NCBI GenBank assembly: GCA_021464415.1
Contig: CM038470.1
Coordinates: 25,383,601-25,447,600, forward strand
Length of the DNA: 64,000 nucleotides
Direction: 5' to 3'
DNA from: Lonicera japonica
Taxonomy: Eukaryota > Streptophyta > Magnoliopsida > Dipsacales > Caprifoliaceae
Part shown: piece by piece, positions 32,951 to 48,409 of the stretch
How positions within the stretch are numbered: position 1 is the first letter of the stretch
Layout of the letters: each line of letters begins with the position of its first letter
The notes under the pieces: generated by a model
The model's input: only the letters and a program-made list of their open reading frames with translations
Database searches by the model: none
What the model was told of the DNA's origin: nothing
Position numbers and translations under genes: made by a program

Positions 32951-33984
32951 GTCGCACGAGTGTTTATTTTCTTATCAAATTTTCATAATTCAGGAAAAAA
33001 TGCAAGGAATTTTGTTTAATAACCTTGTTAATTAACAAGGTACTATAAAATCATTGTTAATTTTATGGTACCTTGTTAATTTTATGTTATTCACCATTCA
33101 AGATGTTTAGGCATGAGTGCCGTGAATTCTTTTGTCTTTGGAATGAAGACTTTGAGGGTGGAGGTGATTTTGAATTACACAACAAATGAGAGAATTGAGC
33201 TAAATCAAGTTGTACTATGCATTTGATTCCATGAAAAAATGGTGCATCTGATAACTTCCATCTAAGAGAATTAAGTCTCGTGGGCTTGTTTTAAACTTTT
33301 ACATATAATGATTTTCCATGGAGAAAAACAAGTTAAGGTGGAGGCGAGTCTTGAGTTACATGGAAAATGGGATAATTAGGCTAGTTGTACCATGGAAATT
33401 AATTTCATGAAAAATTATACAATCAAGCACCACTAAAAATGGAAAATAAAAAAAATTGAGCATTTTTCAAAGAATAAAAAAGAGTGATATCAACCGCACC
33501 TTTAGTCATTCATTTTTTATTAGTGGGATAAAGAAATACTTGAACCAATTTCTCATAGAAAAACAAGACAGTTGGGACAAGCAACTAGAATTCCAGAAAC
33601 TACCACATTACTGTTTCTCTCATTACTTTAAGAAAGGAACCAACCAACTCATTTACAAACATTGGCCATACATAAGACCACACATTCATGTCTTAATAGC
33701 TAGTGTTCTTTATTCACAAGCACATTTAATACACAAAAAACAAAACTCACAACCCAAAAGGACCCATCACCCACCAATCCACATTAAAGTCAAAAACTAC
33801 AACAAACAAAGCTGAAATTTGATACTTGTGTTGTATACATCCAAAATTACAAAATGTTCTTTAATCTTTAGATACCTTAGTATATTTTCTTACTAAATAA
33901 AACATCAAAGATATTGTAACAAAAGGAGTATGAAAATATATGATGAAGAAAACAAAGTGAGTGTATCGATTGATGATATATGAT

Positions 33985-35829
33985 CTAGGGTTTTATATTG
34001 TGAATGGGCGGTTTGCGATGGGGTTGAGCGTAGTCCATGGCTACTATGTCTTCTACAATATCATCTTCCTTAGATTTTACAGTTTCCTCGACATCATGTG
34101 GCACAGATCCCATTGTTGACCGTTCTTGCCTCTTCCATCCCTACATGAACATTGCACAATAAGAAACTCAACATGATCAATACCATTTGTAAATATACGT
34201 TTGCACACGTGTGTTCATATATATATCTCACCTCTTACAATCCTTGATCGCAAACGGTATCTTGCCACCCTATGCCCCCCCTAAAAAAAAAAAGAAAAGA
34301 AGCACCTCTCTCTTTAAATTTTTTTTTTATTTAGTGATAGTTTCTCTCTGAAAAATTAAAAATCAGCTCAGATTAGCTATTTTGTTTGGCTTTAATTTTG
34401 ATAAAATAATACTGCTAGTACTACTTCACAACCCCTCACCCCCCCCCCCCCCCCCAACCCTGCGCGCACTCACTTAGTTAGTGCTAATGTTGTCCCCCCT
34501 AGTAAAGTTTCTAGCTCCACTCCTACCGTTGATGGTGGTTCAAGATTGATCCAAGAAATAAACTAATTGTTTAAGTCCACTTATATTTTAGTTTTTCTCC
34601 TCCCTTGATTCAATAACTGAGTGTACGTAGGCATGGGTTACCGCTTATTATTATAGTAATGCCAAATGGGGTGTAAAAAGCGGTTTATATATATTAGCAA
34701 ACCTACCCTAGTTCATTAGAGGGGAATATGGGGTAGTTGTTGCACCTGCAGCTAGTGTGACTTGAACCTAGGACTTCAATGTTTAGGTAGGGGTCCATTA
34801 ACACCGGGACAAACCCACTTGCTCATATCAGATTGCATGTATGTATGGAAGTGAACGCCATCTATCTTTGTCATCATCATAGATTACATGTTAATGGAGA
34901 TGGGACCATGATTCTTGTCGTCTCTAGCTCCCTACATATCTATTTCCTTAAGAACATAATACTTTAATTCTGAATACATATATGATATATACAAAAAAAA
35001 AATTACCTCTGTTTTTGGTGCCTCTTGCAAAACCTCTCCAAAAGATGGTGCTTTAGTCTCATATCCTGCAAGTTACAACAGTATCAATAACACAATCCTG
35101 AAAGTGTATATAGATATATACATATAGATAAAGGGAATTATTGCAAATACAATAATACTTCAGAGGATAATATAGATACCGATCAAGTATTGATGGATAT
35201 TAATTGTAGTGATAATAATTTCAATTGATGCCAACCACCTTGCATATGATTATATTTGAGGATATGTTGTTTAAAGAGTTTATAAATGTTACATTTTTTA
35301 ACATAAGATGGTTAAAAATGATAGTTCAGTTGTTAAAGGTTTCTTTTAATAGCAGGTCTACGCCTAGGGGTATTGTTTCTCTAATTCTCTTGTTGGTTTT
35401 GATTGTTCCTTTGTAAGTCGTTGATTTTCTTGTTCCCGTCGTGTGAGCTTTTGAATGGCAAAAAAAAAAAAAAAAAACAGCACAATAGCTTGAGTTGAAA
35501 CCTTTGTTATTCTCGTCATTTGATTCCATCCCCTTCATATTATTTGCACTAGAAGAACCCTCTAGGGTTTTTCCTTTGGCTTTTTCGATCTTGTGAACTT
35601 CGGCGTTCCCTATATCCTGCATAAGCAAAATAGTTTAACTTCTAATCTACCTATGCTAGCTTGAAAAAGTGACTTACGAACCATAATTTTGGACACTGAC
35701 CTTGTTTAGTGCAGTGACGCGGTCAATAGAGGGAACTTGTATGCTAGTTCTCTCGCCAATAACACCTAGTTGTCTAGCATTGCATGCATGCAAAGAAAGG
35801 CATATGAGTACATAAATAAGACAAGACAT
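33985..35829 (-). CDS. RGF/GOLVEN/CLEL-type secreted peptide hormone precursor
   Basis: Four exons on the minus strand: 35829-35701, 35616-35502, 35065-35007 and 34140-33985. Introns are GT-AG with consistent phases (0, 1, 0), giving 152 aa. Residues 1 to about 18 are a signal peptide (MSCLIYVLICLSLHACNA) followed by RQLGVIGER, as usual for this family. The middle is hydrophilic and variable. The C-terminus carries DYAQPHRKPPIHN, the mature-peptide motif of root meristem growth factors/GOLVEN/CLEL: an Asp-Tyr pair for tyrosine sulphation by TPST, an internal Pro that can be hydroxylated, and the PPIHN ending. Three residues (IKP) follow. Such peptides act through RGI/RGFR receptor kinases in root meristem maintenance and gravitropism. 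The motif suggests the GLV1/RGF6/CLEL6 branch, which I hold as likely only. Intron 3 is the longest (866 bases). Confidence 0.9.
34439..34455. repeat. poly-C tract (17 C) in RGF-like intron 3
   Basis: A run of 17 C on the plus strand (G on the transcribed strand) inside intron 3 of the peptide gene. Length is likely to vary between individuals or assemblies. Confidence 0.8.
34660..34830 (-). repeat. possible tRNA-related SINE fragment in RGF-like intron 3
   Basis: On the minus strand GAGCAAGTGGGTTTGTCCC is followed by GGTTCAAGTC, a good match to a pol III box B, with a weak box A region before it. No A- or T-rich tail or target duplication was identified, so this is a suggestion only. Confidence 0.3.
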
Positions 35830-35903
35830 ATTGAGAGATAGATTTTTGAGAGCTTGTGTGTAAGGTTGAAATGTGTTTTGAGTTTTTGTGTTAGGTTTTG
35901 CAA

Positions 35904-35912
35904 GTATATATG
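35904..35912 (-). promoter_or_regulatory. TATA box of the RGF-like gene
   Basis: ACATATATAC on the minus strand, about 80 bases before the ATG at 35829. It is the only TATA-like site at a suitable distance. Confidence 0.5.
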
Positions 35913-36516
35913 TAGAGAGAATAGAGGGGCATTAAATGGAGGTACTTAATGTAGGTGTGTGAAGAGGTTTTAAGAGAACATGCAGGTGTTTTTGGGCGAT
36001 GAACCTTGATGAAGAACTTGAAGATATTGAGGGGCCGCCCTTGTCCCCCAGCACCTCTATCTCTTTTTTACTTTTTCTTCAATTGGGGGACCAATTGGTG
36101 AAGTGAAAACGATAAGTGAGAGATAGATGCCTAGATTTTTGCACTGAAATGAATAGACATATACAAAATTGAGACTTGACAGATCAGGCTCTAGTTTGTT
36201 CATACCAAGAAAAAGTCCGGTATTAGTTATCGGTGTATGTATATATAGAAAAACATAGCATAATACTCCAGTCCACCCCAACCCAACCCAAACTTTACCT
36301 GTCTGTCGAATCTTGGGTTGGCCTTTAACGGGTGATTTTGTTGAACTGATTGCTTAAATATAAAAGTTGTAGTTTGTTGTGTAAACGCGGTTATTTAAAA
36401 CGATATAATGCAATAGTTTGTCTTGGTGCGTGTAGGGGAGAGAGAGGGAGTTTGAATATATATATATATAATTTTTAAGTTAATTAAAATGGTGGTTTAC
36501 AGATAAAACTTGCAGT
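35913..36516. other. upstream region of the RGF-like gene
   Basis: No other gene seen. Contains an AT dinucleotide tract near 36458. Candidate promoter sequence of the divergently placed peptide gene. Confidence 0.4.
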
Positions 36517-36905
36517 AGTTATTGGAAAGTGCTACGTCCTAACTTTGTTAAAGTCAATTTTAATGTGGGTATCTTCGAGGATCAAAATTGTATGGGTGTT
36601 GGGGTTGTAATTAGATATGAGATTTTTTGGCCGGGTTTTCTTTGCATGCACCTCATATGCTTGACATTCAAAGTGCGAAGGCTTTTGCTGCTACCCCGGC
36701 AGTTTAGTTAGCTTTCGAAGCAGGGTTCACATAACTCGATCAGGTAGGAAGGAGATTGCTTATCCGTTGTTCAAGCTTTGGGTCTTGATTATACAATTTG
36801 ATGGCTCATTCTTTAGCCAAATTTGCAAAGAATGTAGATGATTTTATGTCGTGGATGGAAGAGAACCCCGATTTCCTGTCACCTCTCCTCTACTCAAATG
36901 TATCC
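36517..36905 (+). pseudogene. decayed RNase H-like (RVT_3) domain, LINE or non-LTR remnant
   Basis: The plus strand reads YWKVLRPNFVKVNFNVGIF and GVGVVIR, then after frame changes AVxLAFEAGF, EGDCLSVVQAL and AHSLAKFAKNVDDFMSWMEE. This is the order of motifs in the plant RVT_3 (RNase H-like) domain that ends many LINE polyproteins. Stops and frameshifts are frequent. An A-run at about 36943-36951 shortly downstream fits a LINE 3' end. No reverse transcriptase upstream is recognisable, so it is either a severely 5'-truncated LINE or a fragment of a host RVT_3 gene. Confidence 0.6.
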
Positions 36906-36951
36906 TGTTCCAGTTTGTAGTGTTATCGCTTATCTATCAAGGAAAAAAAAA

Positions 36952-38953
36952 AGTGAGTCACAAAAAATAAAATGAAATGTGGTAGCATTTGATAAGAGAG
37001 GTAGGAATATAGAAAGAGGAAAAAAGAGAGCAATTAATAGAGCACCTGCCCATGTGGTTCTGCAGATGTACTCCACTCCTTGTCTTTGATACTGCATGGC
37101 TTGTGAATCCTGGCTACTGTTTTCCACTCTCTTCAAACACAAAAACATAAAATATATATATAGAGTTCATTTTTGGTACGGATTCGCCCATATGGACTGT
37201 TCTTTTTTACGACGATTTTTCGTCATAAAAATATTGGGGTATTTTTCATGACGCAAATCCGTCGTAAAAAGAAACAGTCCTATGGTTTGATCCACACCTA
37301 AAAATTTCCGTATATATAATTACATACATATTTGTGTATTTATATATTTATGTTTGATGATGATCATCCAAGATGAAATAATTAATATATATATATATAT
37401 ATCCTAGTGACCTTAATTGATTATAGTCAGTTTAAACTCCAATTGTATTGTTGAATATATTCTCTATCTGGTATTATTATTCTTGTTGTTATTACTATTA
37501 AATTGAGAAGCAAATTTGTAATGTAAATGGAAAAGATCGATTAAAATTTATGTTTTTTTGAAAATTCAAAACTTGGAGGTGGAACACACGTTTTTAGGGT
37601 AGTGTGGAACTAGATATAACTCGTGCTTATAATACCGCGCGTTTTAGAGTTCAAATGTGTATTTAGAACTAGAGGCGGGCTACGTACCTTAGCTTATCGG
37701 TTCAAGTGACCCCACTAAATGTTAAAAAATAGTACTTGGGCATAATAAATTTGTGAAAATTTTGGATTTGTATGTATATTTGACACCACTAGGTTTGGAG
37801 AAAAATATTACTATGGGTTCAAAATTATAAACTTTATCTTGTTCAAAATCAAGAGTTGCTTTGATTTGGTACATTTTAAGAAAATGAATATTTTAATTTA
37901 ATCAACAATCAAGAATACAATACAACTGGATTACCAATATTCTTTGGTTAAATATTTCCATTGTACAAAAAACCTTGTGAAGAGGAAGGCTTTATCTGAA
38001 GAGAAAATTTTGACTTAAATTCATTTACAATACAAATGAATTGGGCTTGCAGTCAAAAGTAAATTTAATTTTTATAATTAAATAAACAGAAAATCATTCT
38101 ACTAGAATGATTTCAAGTTTCAATTCAAGGTGGAATTCGAGGGCCAATTCTTTTAAAGAGAGGGTGACATTAGCTTTTATTTTCATTAAGTTTTCCTGTT
38201 TAGGATTTACTTTATTTCTAAGCTTTTCTTTTCGGTTTGGATTTACTTATTTCTAGACTTATGAGTGTGTGCCAATTTGAGATTTTTTTCTGAAGTGTGA
38301 TTTAATTGATGAGACTAGTGGCTACAAACTACGTACATTACATGATTTGTACGAATTTGATAAACTTGCCCAATGGAGTTTGGAACTCACATTTCAGCTA
38401 CAAAATTCTCCATTACAAGACATGTACACTTGACATTGAAATAAGAATTCGTGTAAATTATATTTTTAACTATTAATTATATTTAATTTAGTGTTTCTAA
38501 AAGGTACCATCCATTATCAATTTTAAAAGGGAAAAATACGTTGAAACCATGTAAGAATGTTTACCTTCCAATTTTACGAATATGAGCACTTTTGTTAAAA
38601 TCACTTAGCATATAAAACTAGTTATTTTACAAATTTAGCATTTATACATCCATAAGGATAGGCCGAGTGTAGCAACTTGAAACAGGTGGGACCTATATAC
38701 ACATGGGGTAGCCGTAGTAATAATATGTATATATTAATTACGTTGAAACTAGATATTTTTAAAATTCAAAAGCATTACCACTTATTATATAAATATATTA
38801 GAATTACGAGACACATTACCTATGTTGAATATTCTACTTAACAATTCATGAGTTTACACAAGATTTTAAAATATTTTAAATAATGCAATAGTACCGGGTC
38901 AAATGGTAAAAGGTATATTTTTTTGTACTCTAAAGTTCAAATATCAAATATAA
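36952..38953. other. intergenic region
   Basis: AT-rich. A small hairpin-prone segment lies at about 37196-37286 (CTGTTCTTTTTTACGACGAT and its complement with AAAGAAACAG), possibly a short MITE. No genes seen. Confidence 0.4.
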
Positions 38954-38955
38954 TA

Positions 38956-39210
38956 CTCCCTCCGTCCCAAATTACTGGTCCATCTTTTTTTTTTTGGATG
39001 TTCCAAAATAAATGTCCACTTTCCATAAAAAATAAATACATACCTATTTTGCCCTTTTGTACGTACTTTTACTTTTCAAGTAAAAATTTTAAATAAAGTA
39101 AAGGGTAAAAAGGAAAAATCAATGTAAATTAATCAAAAAGTGTAATGATAATGTTGGATCTTTAATAAATTGAATTTTTCAAAAGGGACAGCAATTTGGG
39201 ACGGAAGGAG
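38956..39210. mobile_element. Stowaway-type MITE (255 bp)
   Basis: Ends are CTCCCTCCGTCCCAAATT and its inverted partner AATTTGGGACGGAAGGAG, flanked by TA at 38954-38955 and 39211-39212. This is the Tc1/mariner-derived Stowaway signature. No coding capacity. Confidence 0.92.
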
Positions 39211-39212
39211 TA

Positions 39213-42200
39213 ATATTTATATTCTTTTCTATGATATTTTAGTTTTTTAATGGGCTGGTCAAAATTTCTCCTATGTTTAACAATATGATTAGAGTTTGAA
39301 GTATTATTGTTAAAATAATTATACTTATTATTAAAATAATGTATAATATTAAAAATATATAATCTAATTTCTTAAAATAATATCATATTAAGTTAAAAGT
39401 ATAATTATTTTTGTAATATAAATAGGCCAAAAGATTTTTGGAGAGATTTCTGGGGAGACAAAGTTGAATGGCCAAACCGGCAATTGCAACACCAAGGGGG
39501 AGGACACAAGGGGCCCACCTCATCGGTACCAACGTGGCAAAGAATCCATGTGCCATTGCCATGTGAGAAAAATATGGGTATTTGCCACGAAAGCAATGTT
39601 TTCTGTTCATCCAAATACACCGTGTCTGTCTCTTGTCTTTCATCTCTATAGTTTTTCTTTTCTTTTCTTTTTTTGAAAAATTTCTATTGTTCAATTTACT
39701 ACTTCACCTTTGACATTTCTAACTTTGTTCTAATTGTGTCTTACATTTGATGTTGTATGTGTTTTTTTCCCCAAATAGTAATTATTAAGTTGGTGCAGGG
39801 GCAAATACCAAAGAATTTACAAAAATTGAAATTAGAGCCCATTTTATATTTAGGACATTTAATATAATATACTCTATGTTCTAGATTAAAAGTTTTGTAT
39901 CCTTTTGGGTTTGAATTTCCATTTTGAAATATAATTAATAGGACTTGACTCTCCTTCATTACACCTTCTATTTAATTTTGTTTAATGAGATTTAATTGGA
40001 GATTTAAACAGATGTATTTTTTCATGAAACTTGGTGGAGATAATCTCTACAATTAGTAGATTATAACCAAAAGTGAGTGAGATAATCTTTTAAAATTTTA
40101 ACGGTTGAAAATGAACATATGTATTAAAATCTTAGTACACCTACTTTCGGTTTGAATTTCTTAAAGAAATTTTGTGGGGGTGATTTACTCATTAGAGAGA
40201 TCGCGTCCACCAAAGTTCATGAAAAAATTCATCTATTTAAGCCTCCAACTAAATTCCATTGAATGAAATTTGAATGGAAGGTGTAAGTAATGGAGGGGAG
40301 CCAAGTCCTAATTAATATATGAAAGTTCATGGTAATAAACACCTTTTGTTTTTAAATCTTGATTGTCTTGAAATTTATTTATTTTTAGAAATGTGTGAAA
40401 ATCAAATTGAATTTTTAATTTGAAATAGAGGGAGTAAATATCGGACTAATTATTCTCATATGGTACTTGAAATATTTGTCCCCTTGTATAAAAGCAACTC
40501 CAATCCTTTCCCTGCATTTTCTTTAAATTTAAGAATAAATTTAATGAAAAAGTTATATCTGTGGTGGGGCTCTTCAATCATCTCTCCCTATCTTTCCCAT
40601 AATTGAATGTTTAGAGTTGTATACTAATTATTTTGCAAATTTGTACTTTTACTTTATGACTTTTATTGTTTGAAGGATCTCTATTTTTCTTCTCATATTT
40701 AAGGATAAGTTTAGGGATTCTTCAACTATAAGAAGAAGATATGGGTAGGCCGGAGCAAAATTTAAAGTAATTACTCTCTAAATTTAAATTTAGAAAGAAG
40801 TTTGAAGGAGGACCGGTGTTGCTCTAAGCTATATAAACCAATAGCGTGGTTAAAGCCATGTATAGTTGTGCACTTTCACACTCTTAAGCTACGTGCGTGA
40901 ACAATTAATTTAATTTTTTTTTTAAATATAAGTCATAGGAATACTATATTAATTAATTTTATTTATCAAATATTTATATTAAATATATTAACGAGTTGTA
41001 AATTTTCAAAATGTGATTCAATAAGCTCTAGTTTTATGTTTGCACATTTTATTTCATTACCCTCTCAAAAGCTCAACAAATGTGAGACGCAAAGTTAATA
41101 GCATTACCAAGTTATCAGAAGGCACAGACAGAACCACTTGCAAGCAAAGAAAGTTACTTTGGTCGGCTGGATAATAAAAAGGTCCATTTTTTGTCCCTTC
41201 TATTTCAAAAGGTTTTATGAAAGAGGCTCATAAGTTGGCGGTTGAACTCCTACCAATGACAGTGCCACTAGGGCCAGGGATAGCAAAATGGTCCGATCGA
41301 GTGAATTTTTTACCCAACTCAAATGAGACTAATTTTTTTGTACCGGAATCGGATTCCGACATTCCAGAATACAACCCACCCCAGCTCGAGTTCAGGTTTA
41401 CATAAAATAAATTTATTTGACCCAAGTTGTCCCAAATATAATGTTTTTTTCTTTTTTTGTTTAGATGTCGTTGTAACACCATCTAATTACACCAATTTCG
41501 GATAGGCAATCGCAGGTTCAAGGCCAAGTGTACAACTAAATGGGTCAATTTGGGTTTTTTATTTCAAAAACCATTCCAGGGTGGGGTGGGTAAATTTTTG
41601 GGCAAGTAGGGTTCAAGTTGGGTCACAAGAAAACAAATAACATAATTTTTAGTACTTTACTTTTGTGAGAGTCCAGTTTTTTTGTTTTTTTTTTTTTTCG
41701 AATTCAAATTCTACCTTTTCGTGAAAATAAAAAGTGAGAAAAGTGAAATTTAGACTTGAAACTTTACTGTATATATTCCACCAAAAAAGAAAAAACTGTA
41801 AATATTCACGTCCCCGTGGTTCGCTAGACCCCGCGCCCTAGCCTTCCCGTCTTCAAACCACATGAATATTTCCCAGTCTTCCCTTCTTCAAACCACATGA
41901 ATCTGTTTGCCGCTTATCAAAACAGAAAATTGAACTTTCAATTTGAGACGAGGGACTCATTAGCAATAACCCTACAACAATACTTCCCTTTGCATTAATA
42001 GTGCTGGAAAATGAAGACAGAATCAAAGTCAATAATATGCTGATTGCTTTTATTGAATACTTTGTATGCACAAACACTTCAAAAGAAGACCTTTATGATT
42101 ATAAACATTAACCAAGAGATCCCAACAATGGTAGGGTTTTCTTTTTTTAGGAAACTATATACACCCATATCGTAGCTATTCATTAACATCACCATATAAT

Positions 42201-42327
42201 TGTACCTATAACCGCGCAAGGAAATGGACAAAACAACTTGATCATCAAGATTTATAGATTATATAAGTCTATATGACGATGGTGAAACTGGTAAAATAAA
42301 CAATTGTAACGGCCAAACCATCGAATG
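39213..42327. other. intergenic region
   Basis: AT-rich with no recognisable gene. A short direct duplication (CTTCAAACCACATGAAT) lies near 41850-41900. The right end holds the ATG8 3' UTR. Confidence 0.4.
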
Positions 42328-45762
<3,435 letters not shown>

Positions 45763-46322
45763 TGAGAAACCTGAACTTACTGCAAAATTCAGAATTTATT
45801 ATTATCATATATGTACAAAAGTAAACTCTTAGCTTCAAATTCACACATAGAAAATAGCAAGCAAAGGAATTCTCCTGTTATAATTTAAAGGTTGCTTGAA
45901 CTAAATATAAACACAAAGATAAAGTGTGCTATCTGGGTGTAAATATAAAGTTGTAAAACATAGTGTGATCGATCAAAAAAAACAACCCAAATTTTGACTT
46001 CTATTTCCACAGAACAAGAACATACAAAAACGAAAAGGGAAAAAGGACTAAAGAATGAATATCTTGAATCATTTTGTTAATTAATCAGAAGAGCATGATT
46101 GAGGTACTAACCTTTTTTCGAAGACTAGATTGATAGCTTGAGGATGCCGTGTTGATTAACTGGACGGCTGCTTTCTTTTTCAAGCATATATAGAAGAGAG
46201 AGAGCAGCCTAATCTGTAATTAATATCTATTCCGAAAAGGTTGGCGTGTGGTGACTCGTACGTCTATGTGAGATGTGAGATGTGAGATGTGAGCCGCACG
46301 GAGTTTGAATTAGGGATGTTTT

Positions 46323-46697
46323 GGCCTGTTTGGTGGTTTTTTAAAAAAAAAAAAAAAAATTTAATTTAAAATAAAATAAATTTTATTTTTATACTTTTCA
46401 ACATTTATTTCACTTTATTTTTTCTTTCTAATTTTTTTTTAAAATATCATAACTTTAAATCTAAAAATTAAAATTAGATAAAAATATATATATTTAAAAC
46501 CTACTCGTCTAGATTTATAAGATAAGATCCATTATGACTATTTTTTGAAATCTTTTTATAAGATTTTTTAGTTGGTTGAAAAAAACTCAAACAAAAACCA
46601 AATTCACATTTCAACATACTTCCAAATTCTACCAAACACCAAATTTTAAAACTCAACTTAAAAACTCAACTCAAAATATCAACCAAACACCACCTTT
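46323..46697. repeat. dispersed MITE-like repeat, copy 2, upstream of ATG8
   Basis: Related to 44911-45248 along most of its length, with ends CCTGTTTGGTGGTTTTT and CCAAACACCACC. It lies just upstream of the likely ATG8 first exon, so this family has entered both the promoter side and an intron of the same gene. Confidence 0.6.
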
Positions 46698-47628
46698 CGG
46701 TTTTGGTCAGGTAGAAATTGTCATACCTCAAACTCAAATTTTATAGTTTGGTTTTCACTTGATTCAGTTTCGGTTTAATTCGGTCTTATTAGATTTTTTT
46801 TATATTGTTAAAACTTTAGTTAAAAATTACTCTAAAAATAAAAAATAGCACTAAAAGGCAGTACAAAACTTGTATTCCCTATTGTATATTAATCCTCCTA
46901 ATTTGAAAGCTAATTAAATTGACTTTCGTTTTGATAAGACTTCTATGATAATAATATAGATTCACTCAAAAGGTGCTACAAAAAAAATATATAATATCAC
47001 ATGTATTTATTTTAATTATTACCTTATATAGATTCACTCAAAAGGCATTACAAAAGAAATATATAATGTTATGTGTATTTATTTTAATAATTATCTTAAG
47101 TAATTATGTGTAAATATAAATAATTCATAGGCTTGGATCATTTGTAACATAAATGTTGTAAGAAAACCTCCTTTTTTTCCCCAATGTGTTGTAAGACAAC
47201 TTAAGTAATTACTTTAAATTAGCAAAATCTTTTTTTAAAAAAGATTCAATTTTTTCTATCCAATTCGGGTACCCCCAACCCATACCGACCCGAATCAATC
47301 AGTTTCAGTTTTTTTTGTGTTCAAAAAATTTCCGATCACAATGGATCGGTTCGGTTCGTTCGTTCGGTTTTCAGATTTCTGACAACACCCCTAGTTTGAA
47401 TTTAGTGCTTAAGGTTGGTTTTGTGAGTCGAGTACAAATTTATATATTCAATTTTTTAATGATTGAGTGAAGTATTGTTAAATTTATATTTCATGTTTAA
47501 TTTGGTATTTAAAAATTGAGTAATATACACTTTATTTGATGATTAAAAATTAAATAAAAAATAGTATTATTAAATATTGTGTAAGATATATATATATATA
47601 TCACCACCCTTTTCAAATATATAGAAAA
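46698..47628. other. intergenic region
   Basis: AT-rich; no gene seen. Contains a local duplication around TATAGATTCACTCAAAAGG (about 46955 and 47028). Confidence 0.4.
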
Positions 47629-47886
47629 GTAAACAGCTCATTTGCCTCCTTAACTTTCGATTTAGTATCACTTTACCTACTTAATTTTAAAATAAATTAT
47701 TTTAACCATCAAACTTTTTGGCGAGTACCATATTTTCCATTCCGTCCAACTTAGGTGTTAAAAGTGATGAAATTAAGCCATGTGACTAACATATGACTTA
47801 ATTTAAGGGCAATATGGTCATTTGCCCTTTTTGTCCTGTTTTATTTCACAAACACACAAATTGAAAGAAGAAATAAAGATAAGGTG

Positions 47887-48086
47887 ATGAGGAAGAAGCA
47901 GAGCAGATACGGTTACATAAAAGTACTTCCATTTATAGCCATGGTAGTAGTGGAGTGCTCCAACGTAGGATTAAGCACTCTCTTCAAAGCAGCTTCCACT
48001 AAAGGCATGAGTTATCAAGTCTTCATTGTCTACTCCTTTGATATTTCTGCTATTTGTCTTGCCCCTTTAGCTTTCCTCTTCCACAG
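47887..48086 (+). pseudogene. first exon of a WAT1-related (MtN21/EamA-like) transporter gene
   Basis: From ATG at 47887 the frame reads MRKKQSRYGYIKVLPFIAMV, VVECSNVGLSTLFKAASTKG and SYQVFIVYSFDISAICLAPL, then AFLFHR, ending at a good donor (CACAG/GTATTT). This is the first exon of plant WAT1-related/UMAMIT proteins: the first EamA membrane helices. No second exon is found before the right arm of the element. The piece is open and could be transcribed from flanking sequence, but it cannot encode a complete ten-helix transporter. Confidence 0.8.
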
Positions 48087-48285
48087 GTATTTCTCCTTCT
48101 CTTTCGCTCTCTCCTTCCCTGTTTTCATTAATGGATTTTCCCCTGTTTTCCCCCAATCTTATAAATCTCTTTGTAATAGATCAGATTCAATATCAACCAA
48201 CCCATTAATTATAATATAGAATCGAACCCACTTCTTATATGTTTGATTTAATCGAACCAACTTCATTAATGGAGTATTTATTTCT

Positions 48286-48308
48286 CCCCCCCCCCCCCCC
48301 CCCCCCCC
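48286..48308. repeat. poly-C tract (23 C) within a locally duplicated segment
   Basis: A run of about 23 C separates two diverged copies of a roughly 95-base segment (TTTTCATTAATGGA to CCATTAATTA, about 48120-48215 and 48310-48400). A third partial copy lies right of the solo LTR at 49970-50030. Confidence 0.75.
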
Positions 48309-48409
48309 GTTTTCATTAATGGAGATTTCCCCTATTTTTCCCCAATTTATATAAATCTTTGTAATCTATTAGATTTAATATCAATCAATCCATTAATTAC
48401 AATGAATCA

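Noticed and set aside
33456..33815. Plus-strand ORF of 119 aa
   Set aside because: Low-complexity, Lys/His/Asn-rich, no domain or signal. It lies just beyond the 3' end of the RGF-like gene.
34730..34830. tRNA gene
   Set aside because: A box B-like GGTTCAAGTC is present on the minus strand, but no cloverleaf or proper acceptor stem can be drawn.
39383..39694. ORFs of about 100 aa on both strands
   Set aside because: No motifs, no splice context, and competing ORFs on both strands.
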